This document shows positions 27,661 to 37,367 of a DNA stretch of 64,000 nucleotides, piece by piece (position 1 is the first letter of the stretch; each line of letters starts with the position of its first letter). The position numbers were made by a program, and so were the translations under genes. Origin of the DNA: Halodesulfovibrio sp. MK-HDV (GTDB lineage Bacteria; Desulfobacterota; Desulfovibrionia; Desulfovibrionales; Desulfovibrionaceae). Location: contig NZ_WYDS01000011.1 of assembly GCF_009914765.1 (NCBI RefSeq), positions 62,001-126,000 on the forward strand. The letters run 5' to 3'. The notes beneath the pieces are model-generated. The model ran no database searches and was not told the origin of the DNA. It saw nothing but the letters and a program-made list of their open reading frames with translations.

Positions 27661-28379
27661 TGCCAAAAAATGAAACTCGTTGTAGCTGCGAACCAAAACC
27701 AATTACGGTTACGCAGTATAAAGACGGCCAGTGGGCTGTGCATCCTGACGTCGTAAGTATTGAAGTACCCATCAAACTGAACTTCAACGGTGAACAGCAC
27801 ATGCTATGGGCATGGCCGGAGCACCTTGAAGATTTGGTAGCAGGTCATGCTCTACTCGACCTTGGTGGCGGTAGTGTCAAAACTACGGTTGAAAAGGTCA
27901 GTGAAGGCGAATTTACCGTGACCACTGGTGATGCCATTGAAAACGACCTTGAGCCGGGTAAACTTCACGGTTCAGAAATGCTCGGAGCAATGGCTACCTT
28001 TATTGCAGAAGAGGGCCAATGGCATGGCACTGGTTGTTTCCACCGTGCCGGTGTGTACAATGCCAGTACACACACCATGCTCCACCGCACAGAGGATATC
28101 GGACGTCACAACTGCGTTGACCGCCTTGCCGGATGGGCAAGCCGTACAGAAACACCGTTGTCCGGTCTCGTACTCATGGTCTCTGCCCGAGTAACAGCTA
28201 GTCTGTGCGCCAAGGCCATCCGTGCCGGATACAAGTTTATTATCAGCCGTTCCGCTGTAACAAGTGCTTCTATCGCAATGGCAGAAGAACACGGTGTTAC
28301 ACTGGTAGGCTTTGCTCGAGATCAAGAAAAACGCTTTACCGTTTTTCACGATTTACAGACTCCGAGGGTCCTTACCTAA
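27660..28379 (+). CDS. fdhD: FdhD-like sulfurtransferase (atypical, CxxC missing)
   Basis: FdhD passes sulfur from IscS to the molybdenum/tungsten cofactor of formate dehydrogenase. The 239-residue protein has the C-terminal FdhD hallmarks: TEDIGRHNCVDRLAG (family DIGRHNAVDK), VSARVTASLCAKAIRAG and SRSAVTSASIAMAEE. In place of the family TGG-x-H motif it has GTGCFHRAG. The sulfur-carrying CGxCG loop expected at about residues 95-115 is not there (the region reads TTGDAIENDLEPGKLHG); a CSC pair occurs near the N-terminus instead. The ATG overlaps the fdhE stop (TAATG); an in-frame ATG 12 bases upstream inside fdhE is less likely. Confidence 0.85.
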   Translation: MPKNETRCSCEPKPITVTQYKDGQWAVHPDVVSIEVPIKLNFNGEQHMLWAWPEHLEDLVAGHALLDLGGGSVKTTVEKVSEGEFTVTTGDAIENDLEPGKLHGSEMLGAMATFIAEEGQWHGTGCFHRAGVYNASTHTMLHRTEDIGRHNCVDRLAGWASRTETPLSGLVLMVSARVTASLCAKAIRAGYKFIISRSAVTSASIAMAEEHGVTLVGFARDQEKRFTVFHDLQTPRVLT

Positions 28380-28993
28380 TGCATAAAGACGGTTCTGATA
28401 ATCTCACCGGAATCGTTCTTGCTGGTGGATTAAGCTCCCGCATGGGTCATGATAAGACTCGCATTCATGCGCATGGAGATTCCGAACCTGATTTGCTTGT
28501 GTACACATGCAAGCTGCTTGAATCAGTGTGCTCAGAGGTCTGGATTTCCAGTAGGGATGTCAGGCCGCACGCGGACGGGTATCTCTGGGTTAAAGATGAA
28601 ATTGAAGGCAAAGGGCCTATAGGCGGTGTAATGACCGCCTTGCGCGCTGCGCAGGGTCCTGTGCTTGTACTTTCATGCGATCTACCGTTTATGAACCCCG
28701 AAATGCTGCAACAGCTTATCGACTTTTGGAAACAGAAGCCTGAAGGAACGTTGCACACAACCTTTTTACAGGCAGAAACAGGCTTCATCGAAGCTCTTGT
28801 TTCTATCTATGAACTCGAGGCGCTGCCCCTTTTTGAACGTGCAGTTGATGACGGGATGTATAAATTGAGTCGCGTTGTTCCAACAGAACAGCAACACTGT
28901 TTGCCATATGTCCAGCAGGAGTCACTACCGTTCTTTAACGTAAACTATCCCGCAGACCTTGAAATGGCCCGCCGGATCATAGCTGCAATATGA
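28379..28993 (+). CDS. mobA: Molybdenum cofactor guanylyltransferase MobA
   Basis: Adds GMP to molybdopterin to form the guanine dinucleotide cofactor used by formate dehydrogenases. The 204-residue protein has the nucleotidyltransferase signature LAGGLSSRMGHDK (residues about 13-25), GPIGGVMTAL and VLSCDLPFMNPEML, all conserved in MobA, and an NVNYPADLEMA motif near the C-terminus. It overlaps fdhD by one base and moaA by four (ATGA), so translation is coupled through the operon. Confidence 0.93.
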   Translation: MHKDGSDNLTGIVLAGGLSSRMGHDKTRIHAHGDSEPDLLVYTCKLLESVCSEVWISSRDVRPHADGYLWVKDEIEGKGPIGGVMTALRAAQGPVLVLSCDLPFMNPEMLQQLIDFWKQKPEGTLHTTFLQAETGFIEALVSIYELEALPLFERAVDDGMYKLSRVVPTEQQHCLPYVQQESLPFFNVNYPADLEMARRIIAAI

Positions 28994-30024
28994 CACATAC
29001 CACATTAAGTGCAGAGACAAAGGCGTCCTTAGCTCTTACCGATAATCACGGGCGTACTGTCAATTATCTGCGCGTATCGATCACTGACCGCTGCAACCTG
29101 CGCTGTATGTACTGTTGGTCTGCCGACGGCATGCAGTTCATCCCTCACGATAACATTATTACCTACGAAGAGATTGCCAGACTCGTCGACCTTTCCGTCG
29201 AAATGGGAGTCAGCAAAGTCCGCCTGACCGGAGGCGAGCCATTTGCCCGACGCAATTGCCTTGATCTTATCGAGATGCTGCTTAAAAAACATCCCGATCT
29301 TGATCTGCGTCTTACCACAAACGCAACTCTTATGAACGGCAAGGCGAAAGCATTAGCTGACCTTGGTGTCCGTCACATAAATATTTCTCTGGATACCTTT
29401 GAACGCAAAAAGTTCCAAAGTATTACAGGCCGTGACATGCTCCGAAGCGTGACACGTTCCATTGATGAATGTTTAGCAAGCGGACTTAAGGTAAAAATCA
29501 ACACTGTTGCGCTTAAAGGCGTTAACAATGATGAGCTGCCTGTCTTTGTCAACTTCGCTAAGAACAATCCGGTAGACGTGCGTTTTATCGAATTCATGCC
29601 TATGGGAAGCTGTAGCACATGGAACGAAAGTAACTTCTGGTCTGCTGATGACATTTTTGAAGAAGCTAGCAAGCTTGCTGTCCTTACAAAACTTGAAAAA
29701 GGCGAACGACGCTCCGGCCCTGCCAAGCTGTTCGGCATAGAAGGCGGTAAAGGGCGACTTGGTTTTATTACGCCAATGTCCAACCACTTCTGCTCTTCTT
29801 GTAACAGACTGCGAATAACTGCTAACGGAATGCTGCGCACCTGTCTTTTCTCTGACAGTGAGATCGATTTACGCACTATGTTGCGTAATACTTCGATTAC
29901 CGATGCAGACATAGCCAACGTAATGCGTGAAGCTAATGTTGGTAAGCCACTTGGTGTTGAATTGCTTAAGGCAAAAAAACAAAATGAAGTTGCGTTAAAA
30001 CGCATGAACGCCATTGGCGGCTAG
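28990..30024 (+). CDS. moaA: GTP 3',8-cyclase MoaA
   Basis: Radical SAM enzyme for the first step of molybdopterin synthesis. The 344-residue protein has CNLRCMYC (C-x3-C-x2-C) for the N-terminal [4Fe-4S] cluster, LTGGEPF for SAM, and the C-terminal CSSCNRLRITANGMLRTC with the C-x2-C-x13-C spacing for the GTP-binding cluster. It ends in the Gly-Gly tail typical of MoaA. Last gene of the operon, followed by a strong terminator. Confidence 0.95.
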   Translation: MTHTTLSAETKASLALTDNHGRTVNYLRVSITDRCNLRCMYCWSADGMQFIPHDNIITYEEIARLVDLSVEMGVSKVRLTGGEPFARRNCLDLIEMLLKKHPDLDLRLTTNATLMNGKAKALADLGVRHINISLDTFERKKFQSITGRDMLRSVTRSIDECLASGLKVKINTVALKGVNNDELPVFVNFAKNNPVDVRFIEFMPMGSCSTWNESNFWSADDIFEEASKLAVLTKLEKGERRSGPAKLFGIEGGKGRLGFITPMSNHFCSSCNRLRITANGMLRTCLFSDSEIDLRTMLRNTSITDADIANVMREANVGKPLGVELLKAKKQNEVALKRMNAIGG

Positions 30025-30347
30025 TTTTACCTAAAGCATAACAGCAAATGCATGCTGTTATGTGCCCCGACCATATCTGAGAATCAAAAGAGTGGATGCA
30101 ACTATGCATCCACTCTTTTTTATTGGAAAAATAGTAAAAACTTATTTTTACACATGCAACATATTGTAAATGTGGAACTTTACATCACATGAACACTGTT
30201 TTTATGTGTAATGCCGCATTGATAAGCTAAAGTAATACCCTTATATCCCGATTTGGATGAAGTGCGAACAAGGTAACAGCTGTGCATCCACAACTTTTAT
30301 CTCTTTGTATATTCACATTCATAACCCAACACGCCTCGGAGTTATAT
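30025..30347. other. Intergenic region between moaA and the chemoreceptor gene
   Basis: 323 bases. Besides the moaA terminator it is very AT-rich and contains three TTTACA/TGTAAA elements (30147-30152, 30165-30170 inverted, 30179-30184), which may be promoter or operator elements of the chemoreceptor. No gene seen. Confidence 0.45.
30086..30123 (+). terminator. Intrinsic terminator of the fdhE-fdhD-mobA-moaA operon
   Basis: Perfect 15-bp arms AAAAGAGTGGATGCA (30086-30100) and TGCATCCACTCTTTT (30105-30119) with loop ACTA, followed by more T. 62 bases after the moaA stop. Confidence 0.92.
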
Positions 30348-32471
30348 ATGAACTTCAAATCGCTAAAGCTAAAATTACTCGTACAAATTTCTGCTTGCTT
30401 CATTGTATTCATTGGACTTCTCCTCGTCATTTCAATCAGCTCTATTCGTGAAGAAGCTATTGATTCTGCACATCTTTTATCAGAAGAAGTGGTACGAGAG
30501 CACAAATTGTCGATCGAGAAAAATTTTGACAAGGGCTTTACTATTGCCCGAACCCTTTCGCAAACCATTGAAGGAATACTCAACGCGAACACATCAAAAA
30601 GTCGAGAACAGCTTGTTCAAGTGTTAAAGAATGTTGCTCTCGGAAATCCCGATCTATTCGGAGTTTGGCTGGCATTTGAGCCGGATGCCTTCGGTGAAGA
30701 CTCTGCTTATTTGAACGAGAAGACATTCAGCATGAGTAACGGTCAATTTGCTCCATACTGGAGCCGCTCCGGAGGGAGATTAAGTTTAGCACCTTGCCCG
30801 CCGCTTAATGACTCATGGTACACGTACAGTCGCGATACGCGTGAAGAGTACGCAACTGAAGTCACAAGTTATACAACCTCATCTGGTACTTCCTACAGTG
30901 TTTCAAGCCTCTCTGTTCCGATTATAGTGAACGGAAAAGCCATTGGAGTTGTCGGTGTCGATCTTTCGACCGATTTTCTCAATAACATTGTAGACACGCT
31001 GACCGCATACAACGGAAACTGTAATTTAACGCTTGTAGCTTCAAACGGTAAGGTTCAGGCCCATACAGGCAAGCCTGACGCATTAGGAACATCAATCGAT
31101 AGAATTATCCCGAATGGTCGATCCTTATTCCAGCGCGCACAGCAAGATGAAGTTGTTCAGATAGAAAACGATGACCTTCTCCGTGTTCTCGTGCCGGTTC
31201 AACTCGGCAATACAAAAATGAAATGGGTTGCCACCCTGTCGGTAGCTAAAGACGTTGCACTTTCCAGCGCTAATGATCTAACCCTGAAGATGATCCTACT
31301 TGGCCTGCTATGCATTCTCGGTGCACTAGGTGCCACCTTCTATCTTGCCGGTTTTATCTCCCGCCCTATTATTCAAAGCTCTGATGTTATCACTGAAATT
31401 GCACAAGGCAATCTTTCCGCCCGTTGTCATCCAAAGGGACAAGACGAAATTGCCACCATGCAACACGCCGTAAACTCTATGGCAGAAACACTTCAGGAAA
31501 ACATCCATGAAATTGAGCGGAATATGAAAGAAGCACGCGCCCGTTCTAAAGAAGCAGAAAGAGCCACAACACAAGCGAAGTCTGCTGAAGAAAGCGCGTT
31601 ACAGGCGTACAGTCAGGGACAGGAAGCTGCAAAAGAACTTGATTTGCTTGTGCTGAATCTTACCTCGGCATCATCAGACTTGAGCGTGCAGATCCAAAGC
31701 ACTTCAGAAGGTGTTAACCAGCAGGATGCACGTAACAGCGAAACCGCCACTGCAATGGAAGAAATGAACAGCACGATTTTAGAAGTTGCCCGAAACGCTT
31801 CAGAAGCTGCTTCCAGCGTGGATGTTGTTTTCCATGAAGCAGAGTCCGGACTTGCTGTTGTGGGAGAATCCGTTTCCACGATTCAAAATGTATCCAAGCT
31901 TTCAGCACATCTTACAAAAGAAATGAGCCAGCTCGGTTCGCAAGTTGAATCCATTGGTGAAATTCTTAATGTGATTAGTGACATTGCAGATCAGACAAAC
32001 TTGCTCGCACTGAATGCAGCTATCGAAGCCGCACGTGCTGGCGATGCTGGACGTGGATTCGCGGTTGTAGCGGATGAAGTACGTAAGTTGGCTGAAAATA
32101 CAATGGAAGCAACCGGACGCGTTGGAACCGCCATTCAAAATATTCAAGCTGGAACTCAGCAGAATATTAATGCCATGACCAACACAGCCAATGCAGTAGA
32201 AAATGCAACAACATTGGTTACCCAGTCTGGTGAAGCTTTCGAACGGATTGTAGCCAAAATCACCCCTGCCACCGATCAGGTACGTGCCATTGCAACGGCA
32301 GCAGAGCAACAATCTTCTGCAAGTGAAGAGATCACTCAGGCAATTGAAGAAATCAGTCGTATTTCCTCAATGACTACTTCTAAAATGAATGATGCTGAAT
32401 CTGCCGTACACGATTTGAATTCAGTTTCTGATTCATTGAAAGTAACTATGAATAAATTGCTAACCGTCTAA
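30348..32471 (+). CDS. Methyl-accepting chemotaxis protein (dCache sensor)
   Basis: Transmembrane chemoreceptor of 707 residues. One helix at about 10-30, a periplasmic dCache-type domain at about 35-305 (YWSRSGGRL, then [13 protein letters not shown] and [13 protein letters not shown]), a second helix at about 310-335, a HAMP domain to about 390, and the cytoplasmic signalling hairpin with the near-invariant tip [20 protein letters not shown] at about 550-570. ATG 30348 has GGAG six bases upstream; an upstream in-frame start is less likely. The ligand may be an amino acid or organic acid, as is common for dCache. No C-terminal CheR-tethering pentapeptide is present. Confidence 0.93.
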   Translation: MNFKSLKLKLLVQISACFIVFIGLLLVISISSIREEAIDSAHLLSEEVVREHKLSIEKNFDKGFTIARTLSQTIEGILNANTSKSREQLVQVLKNVALGNPDLFGVWLAFEPDAFGEDSAYLNEKTFSMSNGQFAPYWSRSGGRLSLAPCPPLNDSWYTYSRDTREEYATEVTSYTTSSGTSYSVSSLSVPIIVNGKAIGVVGVDLSTDFLNNIVDTLTAYNGNCNLTLVASNGKVQAHTGKPDALGTSIDRIIPNGRSLFQRAQQDEVVQIENDDLLRVLVPVQLGNTKMKWVATLSVAKDVALSSANDLTLKMILLGLLCILGALGATFYLAGFISRPIIQSSDVITEIAQGNLSARCHPKGQDEIATMQHAVNSMAETLQENIHEIERNMKEARARSKEAERATTQAKSAEESALQAYSQGQEAAKELDLLVLNLTSASSDLSVQIQSTSEGVNQQDARNSETATAMEEMNSTILEVARNASEAASSVDVVFHEAESGLAVVGESVSTIQNVSKLSAHLTKEMSQLGSQVESIGEILNVISDIADQTNLLALNAAIEAARAGDAGRGFAVVADEVRKLAENTMEATGRVGTAIQNIQAGTQQNINAMTNTANAVENATTLVTQSGEAFERIVAKITPATDQVRAIATAAEQQSSASEEITQAIEEISRISSMTTSKMNDAESAVHDLNSVSDSLKVTMNKLLTV

Positions 32472-32496
32472 AATTTTTGCCCCGATACAAAAATGA

Positions 32497-32540
32497 TGGA
32501 TATAAAAAGAGCGACCCGAGGGTCGCTTTTTTTATATCCA
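32497..32540. terminator. Bidirectional terminator between chemoreceptor and SlyB-like gene
   Basis: GCGACC-CGAG-GGTCGC core (32511-32526) extended by A-rich and T-rich arms and by GGATATA/TATATCC, giving a stem of about 18 bp. T-runs occur on both sides, so it can end both the plus chemoreceptor gene and the minus lipoprotein gene. Confidence 0.88.
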
Positions 32541-32550
32541 ATCTCTACAA

Positions 32551-33027
32551 CTAGTACGGAAGTACTCTTGTGCGTCCGTTTGGTGAAGTCACCACCCGAA
32601 CACGCTGACCTACGCTATAGTTTGACCCTTCAGCTGCCTGTACAATTGATACAGACCTTCCGGCATCTAATCTTACAGTAATCTGTACACCGTCGGTTTT
32701 TTGAAATTCTTCTTCCGCAACTGCACCGGCTACAGCACCTACAATTGCACCACCGACAGCACCTACAACGGCACCGGAACCACCACCAATCTGACTACCA
32801 AGAACGCCACCGGCAACACCGCCGCCGACCAGGCCTACACCTGTATTATCATCCTTAATAGTCACCGCATTCATACGTGTAATTGTTCCGTAGCTGATAT
32901 TATCAGCCTGCATTGTCTGATTACCGGAGTAAACATTAGGACTATGTCTATTTGTACAACCTGCTAGAACAGCAAGCGCGATCAATACCAGTAGTATTTG
33001 ATACCGTTTTGTTGTTGACCGTGTCAT
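32551..33027 (-). CDS. SlyB/Pcp-like outer-membrane lipoprotein (glycine zipper)
   Basis: Lipoprotein of 158 residues. Signal peptide with lipobox VLAGC, then a glycine-zipper segment of about 40 residues (GVGLVGGGVAGGVLGSQIGG and further G-x3-G repeats) expected to span or pack in a membrane, flanked by short beta segments with SYGTITRMNAVTI and VRLDAGRSVSIVQ as in SlyB-type proteins. In other bacteria such proteins stabilise the outer membrane under stress. It is monocistronic, with the bidirectional terminator downstream. Confidence 0.87.
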   Translation of the reverse strand: MTRSTTKRYQILLVLIALAVLAGCTNRHSPNVYSGNQTMQADNISYGTITRMNAVTIKDDNTGVGLVGGGVAGGVLGSQIGGGSGAVVGAVGGAIVGAVAGAVAEEEFQKTDGVQITVRLDAGRSVSIVQAAEGSNYSVGQRVRVVTSPNGRTRVLPY

Positions 33028-33172
33028 GTCTCACCTCCTGATAGTTAGGTACCTTGTAAAAAAATAACAAAAAAGCTACCAGACTGAACACGATTTTTTT
33101 AGCAATATCCCCACAATTCGGGGCTTAAAAGCCAATCACGCGGCCTAACTATCAAGCATCGTGGACTATATC

Positions 33173-33871
33173 CTACATTTCCAATTCTTGTATATTATCT
33201 ACAAAAGTTGCAAATCTAGTTACACCCATGATTTCAAACACATTACGGAAGTTTTCTGACAAGCCTGAAATAACAACCTTGCCACCGTCGTTGTAGAAAG
33301 AACGGATTGCATCCGTTAATAACGCTATCGCAGCACCGTTGATAGATGTGTTTTCTGCAAAATCCAAAACAATCCGCTGCGCTTTTCCAGCACCTTTAAA
33401 GGCGTGCTTTATCTCTGACTCATCCGCTGTACCAAGTGTACCGCGAACGGTTATTACCATTGTATCGCTTGTGAATCGTGTGGACAGTGTTACAAATTTT
33501 TCTGTGCTCAACTTAATGCGCTCTTCCACTCGTTCCAAAGCTTTTTGGAGTACTTCAAGGCGGAGAGGCTTATTGATGAAGTCTGTCGCATCAAGGTTTA
33601 GCGCCTGAATAGCAACATCCATATCGCCATGCCCTGTAATAACAACCACTTCAACACTAGGCTCTTCTTCTTTAAGACGACCGAGCACTTCAATACCGTC
33701 CATGCCCGGCATTTTAATATCAGTTAACACCAGCGGCGGATGATGTTCTGCAAAAACTTCAAGCCCGCGTTCTCCGGAGTTAGCGAGCAGGACTTCGTGT
33801 CCTAACGTACTTAATAACAATTCAAACATTGTTAGTGTAGGTTGCTCGTCATCAATCACTAAAATCTTCAT
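33173..33871 (-). CDS. Response regulator with REC and STAS domains
   Basis: Protein of 232 residues. Residues 1-118 are a receiver domain with the acidic pocket D7/D8, phospho-acceptor D51 (LTDIKMPG), T80 region (VITGHGD) and the Lys in INKPLR. Residues about 130-230 form a STAS domain like anti-sigma factor antagonists, but where SpoIIAA has D-S-S-G it reads S-I-N-G-A-A, so the usual phospho-serine is missing. Output would therefore be controlled by the receiver and not by a serine kinase. Third gene of the binding protein-kinase-regulator operon, 15 bases after the kinase. Confidence 0.9.
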   Translation of the reverse strand: MKILVIDDEQPTLTMFELLLSTLGHEVLLANSGERGLEVFAEHHPPLVLTDIKMPGMDGIEVLGRLKEEEPSVEVVVITGHGDMDVAIQALNLDATDFINKPLRLEVLQKALERVEERIKLSTEKFVTLSTRFTSDTMVITVRGTLGTADESEIKHAFKGAGKAQRIVLDFAENTSINGAAIALLTDAIRSFYNDGGKVVISGLSENFRNVFEIMGVTRFATFVDNIQELEM

Positions 33872-33886
33872 ACAAATTACCTTTCC

Positions 33887-35881
33887 CTAATTGGCTGCGA
33901 GAGCCACCTCTTGACGCGGGAAACGAACAGTAAAGCATGTGCCGTCACCTACTGCGCTTTGAATATTGAGCTCTCCTCCATATTCACGCACAATGCCGTA
34001 GGATATGGCAAGGCCTAGTCCCATTCCTTGCCCTGTGGCTTTTGTTGTAAAGAATGGTTCAAATACCTTCTCTGCCACATGGTCAGGAATACCGGTTCCG
34101 TTATCTTCTACCGAAACAGATACTCCTTCGTCGTCATATTCTGTTCGAATCAGGATACGGCCTCTCACATCCGCTCCATCTTCATTTCTTTCTACAATAG
34201 CGTCACGGGCATTAATTACCAGATTCAGCAACACCTGCTGCAACTTGTTGTGCTGTGCAGTAATGTACGGCAGTGCCGGATCAAGTTCTGTGACAATATG
34301 AACATCTTCAATAAGGAATTGCCTGCTGAGTAATGAAACAACAGACCCTACCGGCTCGTTCAAATTAACGTCTTCAAGCAGTAAATCTGCCTTTCGACCG
34401 AACGACCTGAGTGTATTAATGATGTCAGAAGCCCTGTCTACCTGAGTGCTTATTTCTGTAATCACCTGTACATATTGTTCTTGCGGGATTTCAATACCCT
34501 GCTCATGTACCATGGTTAAGAAATCGCTGCCCATACGGATAGCATTCAATGGCTGATTAAGCTCATGTGCAACCCCTGTGGACATTTCACCAAGAGACTT
34601 CATTTTAGATGCCTGAATAAGCTGGGCATCTTTTTCTACAAGATCGGTAACATCCGTTGTAGCAACAATTATTGCAGGACGAGTACGATAGCTAATGAGA
34701 CACGCAGTTACGTTGACGTACATCGGAATGTTACCGTTACGTAAATGCACAACACGCGCGGACTTCATCGCCTCTGCGCATAAATCATCATTGTTAAAGT
34801 ATTCAAAGCATTCTTTTGCATGCTCTTCACCCAGAACTGAATATCGCATACCGACCAGTTCATCACGGGAATACCCGTAGATTTCTTCTGTTCGCGGGTT
34901 TGCGTCCACAAGTTGCTGTGTAAGTACATCCACAACAAAAATAGGGTCAGGACCACTGCGGAACAAGGAACGGTAGGTACTTTCAGATTCCTGCAATCGA
35001 CGACGGTACAAGCGAATAGACCACACCATGTTTCGGAAGGACGTGGTTAACTGCTGTACTTCATCGCCATCGCTCGGTTCATTATAGAATGCACACTTCT
35101 TACAACGGTGCGGCCTGGCTCCCGCTTTCGATCCCGCTCGCTGTTCATCAAAATGCCAGCAAGGGAGATCCGTATCGTGGAAGGCAGGACACGCTATTTG
35201 CTCCTCAGTATTCATAAGATCTGAAGAGCTAAAATTACCCCGCGACAAATCATCAGATATCTTCGTCAGCGTCATGACAGGATCAGCAATATATTTTGTT
35301 AACCTGTGACTGACCCAGAAAGTAATAATAATGACTGCGGAAATAAATCCTAAGAACATTGCGCGCAACTTACCAACGAGGTTATCTATATGCGCCTTAG
35401 ATAACCCCACATGAACCGTACCTATTTGGTAAATACCCTCTTTAATGGGTACTGCAATATCATACGCTTCATGCTCTCCAAGTGGCACAACCTCCACACT
35501 CTTCTCCACCCTTTCGGTTACGGGGTTAACACCCTTTAACCTTTTAGGAAACGGAGTGGTAAAAGTATGGCTAAGTATTTTTCCGTTTTTTCCTTCAACG
35601 TAAATATACGCAACGAGATTTCTACGCTCGTTGAGTTGCTTTTCATCAAAAAGAACATTCAGCAAATGGTCTGTGTCATTCTCTAGAATATATTCTGTGC
35701 CACGCGTTGCAACACTGTGCGCGATGGCTGTACCCCGCATTTCCAGTTCCTGAGTCAAACCGGAAATAAGAATCCAACGCGCGAGCAAAGCAATAGTGCC
35801 GCTGATGAGCAGAATAACTATCAGAATAGAAAAGAAGAATTTATTCTTCAAACTAAGCTGTGCAAATTTTGAGCGAATCAT
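33887..35881 (-). CDS. Membrane sensor histidine kinase with HAMP, Cys-rich insert and PAS
   Basis: Kinase of 664 residues. Membrane helix at about 15-37, periplasmic sensing domain to about 170, second helix at about 172-192, HAMP, then a Cys-rich insert (residues about 229-262) reading CPAF...PCWHF...CKKCAFY, like the two-CW type motif often seen in Desulfovibrio sensors and possibly a metal or Fe-S site. A PAS domain (about 300-420), HisKA with [14 protein letters not shown] (phospho-acceptor His), and HATPase_c ([29 protein letters not shown]). Start overlaps the binding-protein stop (ATGA). Partner regulator is the REC-STAS protein directly downstream. Confidence 0.92.
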   Translation of the reverse strand: MIRSKFAQLSLKNKFFFSILIVILLISGTIALLARWILISGLTQELEMRGTAIAHSVATRGTEYILENDTDHLLNVLFDEKQLNERRNLVAYIYVEGKNGKILSHTFTTPFPKRLKGVNPVTERVEKSVEVVPLGEHEAYDIAVPIKEGIYQIGTVHVGLSKAHIDNLVGKLRAMFLGFISAVIIITFWVSHRLTKYIADPVMTLTKISDDLSRGNFSSSDLMNTEEQIACPAFHDTDLPCWHFDEQRAGSKAGARPHRCKKCAFYNEPSDGDEVQQLTTSFRNMVWSIRLYRRRLQESESTYRSLFRSGPDPIFVVDVLTQQLVDANPRTEEIYGYSRDELVGMRYSVLGEEHAKECFEYFNNDDLCAEAMKSARVVHLRNGNIPMYVNVTACLISYRTRPAIIVATTDVTDLVEKDAQLIQASKMKSLGEMSTGVAHELNQPLNAIRMGSDFLTMVHEQGIEIPQEQYVQVITEISTQVDRASDIINTLRSFGRKADLLLEDVNLNEPVGSVVSLLSRQFLIEDVHIVTELDPALPYITAQHNKLQQVLLNLVINARDAIVERNEDGADVRGRILIRTEYDDEGVSVSVEDNGTGIPDHVAEKVFEPFFTTKATGQGMGLGLAISYGIVREYGGELNIQSAVGDGTCFTVRFPRQEVALAAN

Positions 35882-37128
35882 TGCTTAACAGGCTCCTCAA
35901 GTTTGACCAAAGCTCTACGCTTCAACAATAGGTCTGTGTCGTCAATCAATTTAAATTCGCCATTCTCTAACACGGTATAATACACCATATCCAAGCCCTG
36001 ATGATCTTTAGGCGTAAACGCCACAGATGCATAACCGCCAAGCGGAAATTCCTCCATGGATTCTAGCGCATTCATAAAACTTTCACGGGTCAAATTTCTT
36101 CCTGCTCTACGCAGTCCCTCAACCAATACCCGTGCATTCAGGTAGCCCTCAAGACCAACCGCATTAGGAACGTCGTCCGGATAAAATTCATTCAAATGAC
36201 GTACATAATCGTCCGCAATCCCCATCAGGTCTCGAACCTGAGGTGCAGACGGAGGAGGAACAACTTGTGAAACAAGCACCTCTCCCTTTATGTCGTCCGG
36301 CAGACGTCTGGCAAGCTCTTCCGCACCAACAAAAGACAAATTAAAAAACGCGGCGTCCAGCCCGAGAGCGTCCGCTTTTTTTATAAATTCTGCACATGGC
36401 TCGTACGTACCGACAAGCACAACAGCATCCGGTTGAGCACCGACTATACGCTGTAACGCTTCATCAATATCAATTCCGCCACGAACATATGAGCCACGCG
36501 CAACAGGCGCAAGCCCTACTTCACGCAAAGCAAGCTCAGTCCCCATAAGACCGTCAAATCCATACGCATCGTATTGATAAAAAACTGCAACGCGCTTGTA
36601 CTTCATACGAGACACAAGCAAATCAACAGCGGCTTTTGTTTCCTGATAGTAGGATGCGCGAATATTAAAGACATATGGATTGAAAGGCACACGCAAGGCA
36701 TTGGCACCTGTAAAGGCTCCAACTAGCGGTATTTTGGCATCTTCTATCAAAGGTAAGACACGTACAGTGGTAGGGGTTCCTACAAAACCGAAGAGAGAAA
36801 AGACGTTGCCGCTACTAATAAGCTGATGTGTATTAGCAAGGCATCTGGTCGGGTCATACCCGTCATTGATGGCCTGCAACGTGATGAGCCGGCCGTGTAC
36901 GCCCCCAAGAGCGTTGACATTGCGTAAATAGCTTAACGCACCACGCAAGGTTTGCGTGCCCAGGTAACTAGCGTGCCCCTCGAGGGCAAGCGAGGAACCA
37001 AGGGTGATTTCAGTGGAAGAGACACCTGGCACCATGGCATGCTGTCCAGTTTTTTTCACTTCCGTTTCACATCCCAGCAGTACAAAACAAAGTACTGCCC
37101 AAGCCGCAAACTTGAATGCTTCACGCAT
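35878..37128 (-). CDS. Periplasmic binding lipoprotein, branched-chain amino-acid (LivJ) type
   Basis: Lipoprotein of 416 residues with a lipobox VLLGC and a type I periplasmic-binding fold (Peripla_BP_6): ITLGSSLALEGHASYLG, INDGYDPTRCLANT, LFGFVGTPTTVRVLPL, FNIRASYYQET and AVFYQYDAYG are typical of the LivJ/AmiC group. No permease or ATPase gene is adjacent. Instead the gene overlaps the sensor kinase gene, so the protein probably delivers ligand to the kinase's periplasmic domain and not to a transporter. Ligand likely an amino acid, amide or aromatic acid. Confidence 0.9.
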   Translation of the reverse strand: MREAFKFAAWAVLCFVLLGCETEVKKTGQHAMVPGVSSTEITLGSSLALEGHASYLGTQTLRGALSYLRNVNALGGVHGRLITLQAINDGYDPTRCLANTHQLISSGNVFSLFGFVGTPTTVRVLPLIEDAKIPLVGAFTGANALRVPFNPYVFNIRASYYQETKAAVDLLVSRMKYKRVAVFYQYDAYGFDGLMGTELALREVGLAPVARGSYVRGGIDIDEALQRIVGAQPDAVVLVGTYEPCAEFIKKADALGLDAAFFNLSFVGAEELARRLPDDIKGEVLVSQVVPPPSAPQVRDLMGIADDYVRHLNEFYPDDVPNAVGLEGYLNARVLVEGLRRAGRNLTRESFMNALESMEEFPLGGYASVAFTPKDHQGLDMVYYTVLENGEFKLIDDTDLLLKRRALVKLEEPVKQ

Positions 37129-37197
37129 ACACTCTCCCTAGAAAAGCAGGAAAAAACAATGGGACCCTTCTTATATGATGTATACTCTCAGGTAGTT

Positions 37198-37218
37198 ATT
37201 CGCAAGTTGTTTGTGAAT
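37198..37218. promoter_or_regulatory. Inverted repeat in the divergent promoter region
   Basis: ATTCGCAA-GTTGT-TTGTGAAT: arms match at 7 of 8 positions, spacer 5. It lies between the divergent binding-protein operon and the transposase-like gene, so it could be an operator for either. No known regulator is assigned. Confidence 0.45.
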
Positions 37219-37367
37219 CAAAGCTGACTCTTACAGACTTCCTACGTTGACATATACAGTATTTTGCAAATTTTATAACACTTAATAATTTCACGTTTTT
37301 GATTGTGCAACCAACTAAAAAGAATGTAGTTCTTGCGGTAGTGTCATTTTAGCAGTAAGTAGGCTGT

